The notes under the pieces were generated by a model, which was not told where the DNA came from, ran no database searches, and saw only the letters and a program-made list of their open reading frames with translations. This document shows, one piece after another, positions 13,773-14,811 of a stretch of DNA of 14,811 nt (within the stretch, counting starts at the first letter, position 1; the number at the start of each line of letters is the position of its first letter). A program made the translations under genes and the position numbers. The stretch is from the NCBI GenBank assembly GCA_026002305.1, contig BOBI01000045.1:1-14811 (forward strand), written 5' to 3'. This stretch comes from Spirochaetia bacterium (lineage in GTDB: Bacteria > Spirochaetota > Spirochaetia > Treponematales > Breznakiellaceae).

Positions 13773-14141
13773 CAAATACATTTTTTTCTGCCTTTAACAT
13801 AAAACGGCGTGCGGTTTGTAAGATAAAGACCCTTTGGCTGCATATTGCGGCAGATGCAGAGGTGCTTTTGGAACTTCAAGATTAGTACAATTAGGCAAGC
13901 CGCTCGCAGAACCCATCGTTCCGCGTTAGTGCTATCGGAACGTTGTTTCTTCTCTGATCACCAGTAGCTCTCTAGTCCGCATAACGCAATACGCTTCACG
14001 ATGGAACCTGCGAGCGTTTGCATCATAGTACAAATTTCAGAACAGAATGCACCTCTGCTTTTGCAGGGCAATTCAGCCAAAGGGCACGCGTTGCATAAGC
14101 CGCACGCCGCCTATATAACAAAAGCATAAAAAACGCATTTG
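13773..14141. repeat. 369-bp imperfect palindrome (long hairpin, MITE-like)
   Basis: Matching arm blocks nest around one axis at about 13957, inside a TGATCA (13955-13960). The pairs are CAAAT 13773-13777 with ATTTG 14137-14141; CGGCGTGCGG 13805-13814 with CCGCACGCCG 14100-14109; CCCTTTGGCTG 13830-13840 with CAGCCAAAGGG 14074-14084; GCAGAGGTGC 13856-13865 with GCACCTCTGC 14049-14058; CGCTCGCAG 13901-13909 with CTGCGAGCG 14008-14016; CCATCGT 13913-13919 with ACGATGG 13998-14004; GCGTTAGTGC 13923-13932 with GCATAACGC 13979-13987. There is no convincing ORF with a start codon inside. It could be a non-autonomous mobile element or encode a long structured RNA. No target-site duplication was identified. 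Confidence 0.8.
13893..14009. repeat. Dispersed repeat, core segment, copy 1
   Basis: This central part of the palindrome is similar to 14425-14540. It shares the opening AGGCAAGCCGCTCGCAGAAC, then GCTATCGGAACGTTG, TTGATCACCAGTAG-like sequence at the axis, and GCATAACGCAATACGCT, with substitutions and small indels between. Copy 1 keeps its complementary right-hand arm (CTGCGAGCG). Confidence 0.8.
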
Positions 14142-14161
14142 ACGCTAACACGGGGAAGATC

Positions 14162-14196
14162 AATTAACAATTAACAATTGATAATTAACAATTAAA
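14162..14196 (+). repeat. AATTAAC heptamer array, copy 1
   Basis: Five tandem heptamers are seen: AATTAAC, AATTAAC, AATTGAT, AATTAAC, AATTAAA. The same array recurs at 14660-14694 as part of the 185-bp repeat. Confidence 0.85.
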
Positions 14197-14270
14197 AATA
14201 AAACATGCTAAAAATTGCAAAAAAACAAGAATTTTCACGCAGGGAAATTTGGAAAATTTACATACAAAAG

Positions 14271-14296
14271 CTCCGCGTCCTTTGCGTCTTCGCGTG
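14271..14296 (-). repeat. ACGCRAAG-type short tandem motif, copy 1
   Basis: On the minus strand the sequence reads as three 8-9 base units: ACGCGAAG, ACGCAAAGG, ACGCGGAG. From general knowledge such ACGCAAAG runs occur in non-coding DNA of many environmental bacteria, with no established role. A second copy is at 14769-14794. Confidence 0.6.
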
Positions 14297-14395
14297 ATAC
14301 CCTCCTGTTTTTAGTGCGTACAAGCGCCGTACTTTTTGCTTTTGCGCACCGTCCCCCAGAACTGCTGTTATAACCGGAACACTGGGTTTAAATTT

Positions 14396-14408
14396 GGTGC
14401 CAGGCACC
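14396..14408. repeat. 13-bp perfect palindrome GGTGCC-A-GGCACC
   Basis: A perfect 6-bp dyad with a single central base lies between the two repeat copies, just upstream of the second core segment. It is too tight for a hairpin with a normal loop and has no T-tract, so a protein site or repeat boundary is more likely than a terminator. Confidence 0.5.
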
Positions 14409-14424
14409 GATCATGCGTACGATA

Positions 14425-14540
14425 AGGCAAGCCGCTCGCAGAACCCATTGCTTCATGCTGTGCTATCGGAACGTTGTTTTTTCTTTGATCACCAGTAGTT
14501 TTTTAACTCGCATAACGCAATACGCTACGCTATAGAACCT
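14425..14540. repeat. Dispersed repeat, core segment, copy 2
   Basis: Counterpart of 13893-14009, including the TGATCA (14486-14491) at the equivalent axis. Here the arms no longer match. The right partner CTGCGAGCG is absent, and the mirror position of CCGCACGCCG (14599-14608) on the left has unrelated sequence. This copy is a degenerate or recombined version. Confidence 0.75.
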
Positions 14541-14626
14541 TTGACCTTTTACCGCCATTTCGACAAATGCAGAAATAAAAATGTCTTTGACACACAAGCC
14601 GCACGCCGCCTATATAGCAAAAGCAG

Positions 14627-14811
14627 AAAAACGCATTTGACGCTAACACGGGGAAGATCAATTAACAATTAACAATTGATAATTAACAATTAAAAATAAA
14701 ACATGCTAAAAATTGCAAAAAAACAAGAATTTTCACGCAGGGAAATTTGGAAAATTTACATACAAAAGCTCCGCGTCCTTTGCGTCTTCGCGTGATACCC
14801 TCCTGTTTTTA
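14627..14811. repeat. 185-bp exact repeat, copy 2, ending at the window edge
   Basis: This copy is identical to 14129-14313 and stops at the last base of the window, exactly where the first copy passes into different sequence (14314 onward). Assemblies commonly break at such points because the repeat has several possible continuations. Confidence 0.95.
14660..14694 (+). repeat. AATTAAC heptamer array, copy 2
   Basis: The same five heptamers as at 14162-14196, within the second 185-bp repeat. Confidence 0.85.

Larger units (their letters stand above)
14129..14313. repeat. 185-bp exact repeat, copy 1
   Basis: This segment is identical to 14627-14811 at an offset of 498 bp. It holds the right end of the palindrome, a heptamer array, an A-rich stretch and a GC-richer ACGCAAAG-type tail. 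Identity weakens just upstream (one-base indel and substitutions) but similarity continues back to about 14097. Confidence 0.95.

Noticed and set aside
13923..13987. Integron attC site (T. denticola carries a chromosomal integron)
   Set aside because: GCGTTAGTGC and GCATAACGC give a palindrome with an unpaired base, but the GTTRRRY/RYYYAAC core consensus is not met and no cassette ORFs or integrase are present.
13733..14000. Minus-strand open frame through the palindrome with a peptide (VLRAACLIV) shared by both copies
   Set aside because: There is no suitable start codon, and the spacing between conserved blocks differs by one base in copy 2, breaking the frame. Conservation is better explained at the nucleic acid level.

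Overview
The window looks like chromosomal DNA of a spirochaete, most likely a treponeme or close relative (inference, moderate confidence). The support is a GyrA/ParC-type topoisomerase subunit of about 640 residues, an archaeal-type aspartyl-tRNA synthetase, a MurE whose selectivity motif reads EDPR rather than DNPR, and a group-2 sigma factor behind what looks like a sigma-54 promoter. No rRNA, tRNA, CRISPR array or recognisable transposase gene is visible. Both window edges look like assembly breaks, so this is probably a whole contig from an uncultured cell or a draft genome.

Layout. Positions 1-3191 (minus strand) hold ligA followed by murE. The murE 3' end is interrupted at the left edge, where the last ~39 bases are the next piece of murE in inverted orientation. 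A 256-base divergent intergenic region (3192-3447) carries a ligA promoter, two near-identical 17-bp dyads 40 bp apart, a sigma-70-type promoter and a canonical -24/-12 (sigma-54) element. These precede the group-2 sigma factor gene (3448-4314, plus strand), which has a perfect Shine-Dalgarno sequence. aspS (minus) converges on it. A lone ATPase gene of the AAA_14/DUF4143 type (plus) diverges from aspS and overlaps the end of purD tail to tail.

From 13714 down to 6995 runs one tight six-gene minus-strand operon: trpS, parC, an HD-domain hydrolase, purM, purN, purD. The junctions are 13 nt, then overlaps of 4, 1, 3 and 4 nt, so tryptophan charging, chromosome decatenation and three steps of purine synthesis are probably co-transcribed. 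The last 1.1 kb (13715-14811) has no convincing gene. It holds a 369-bp imperfect palindrome centred on TGATCA, followed by an AT-rich unit that recurs exactly (185 bp) at the right edge.

The main regulatory idea is that a sigma factor is itself under sigma-54 control, with upstream dyads placed like enhancer sites. This resembles the RpoN-RpoS cascade known from Borrelia. A second pattern is that four transcript-leading genes (ligA, aspS, the ATPase, trpS) have -10-like hexamers ending 6-8 nt before the start codon and no Shine-Dalgarno sequence, which suggests leaderless mRNAs. The sigma gene and several downstream operon genes do have Shine-Dalgarno-like sequences.
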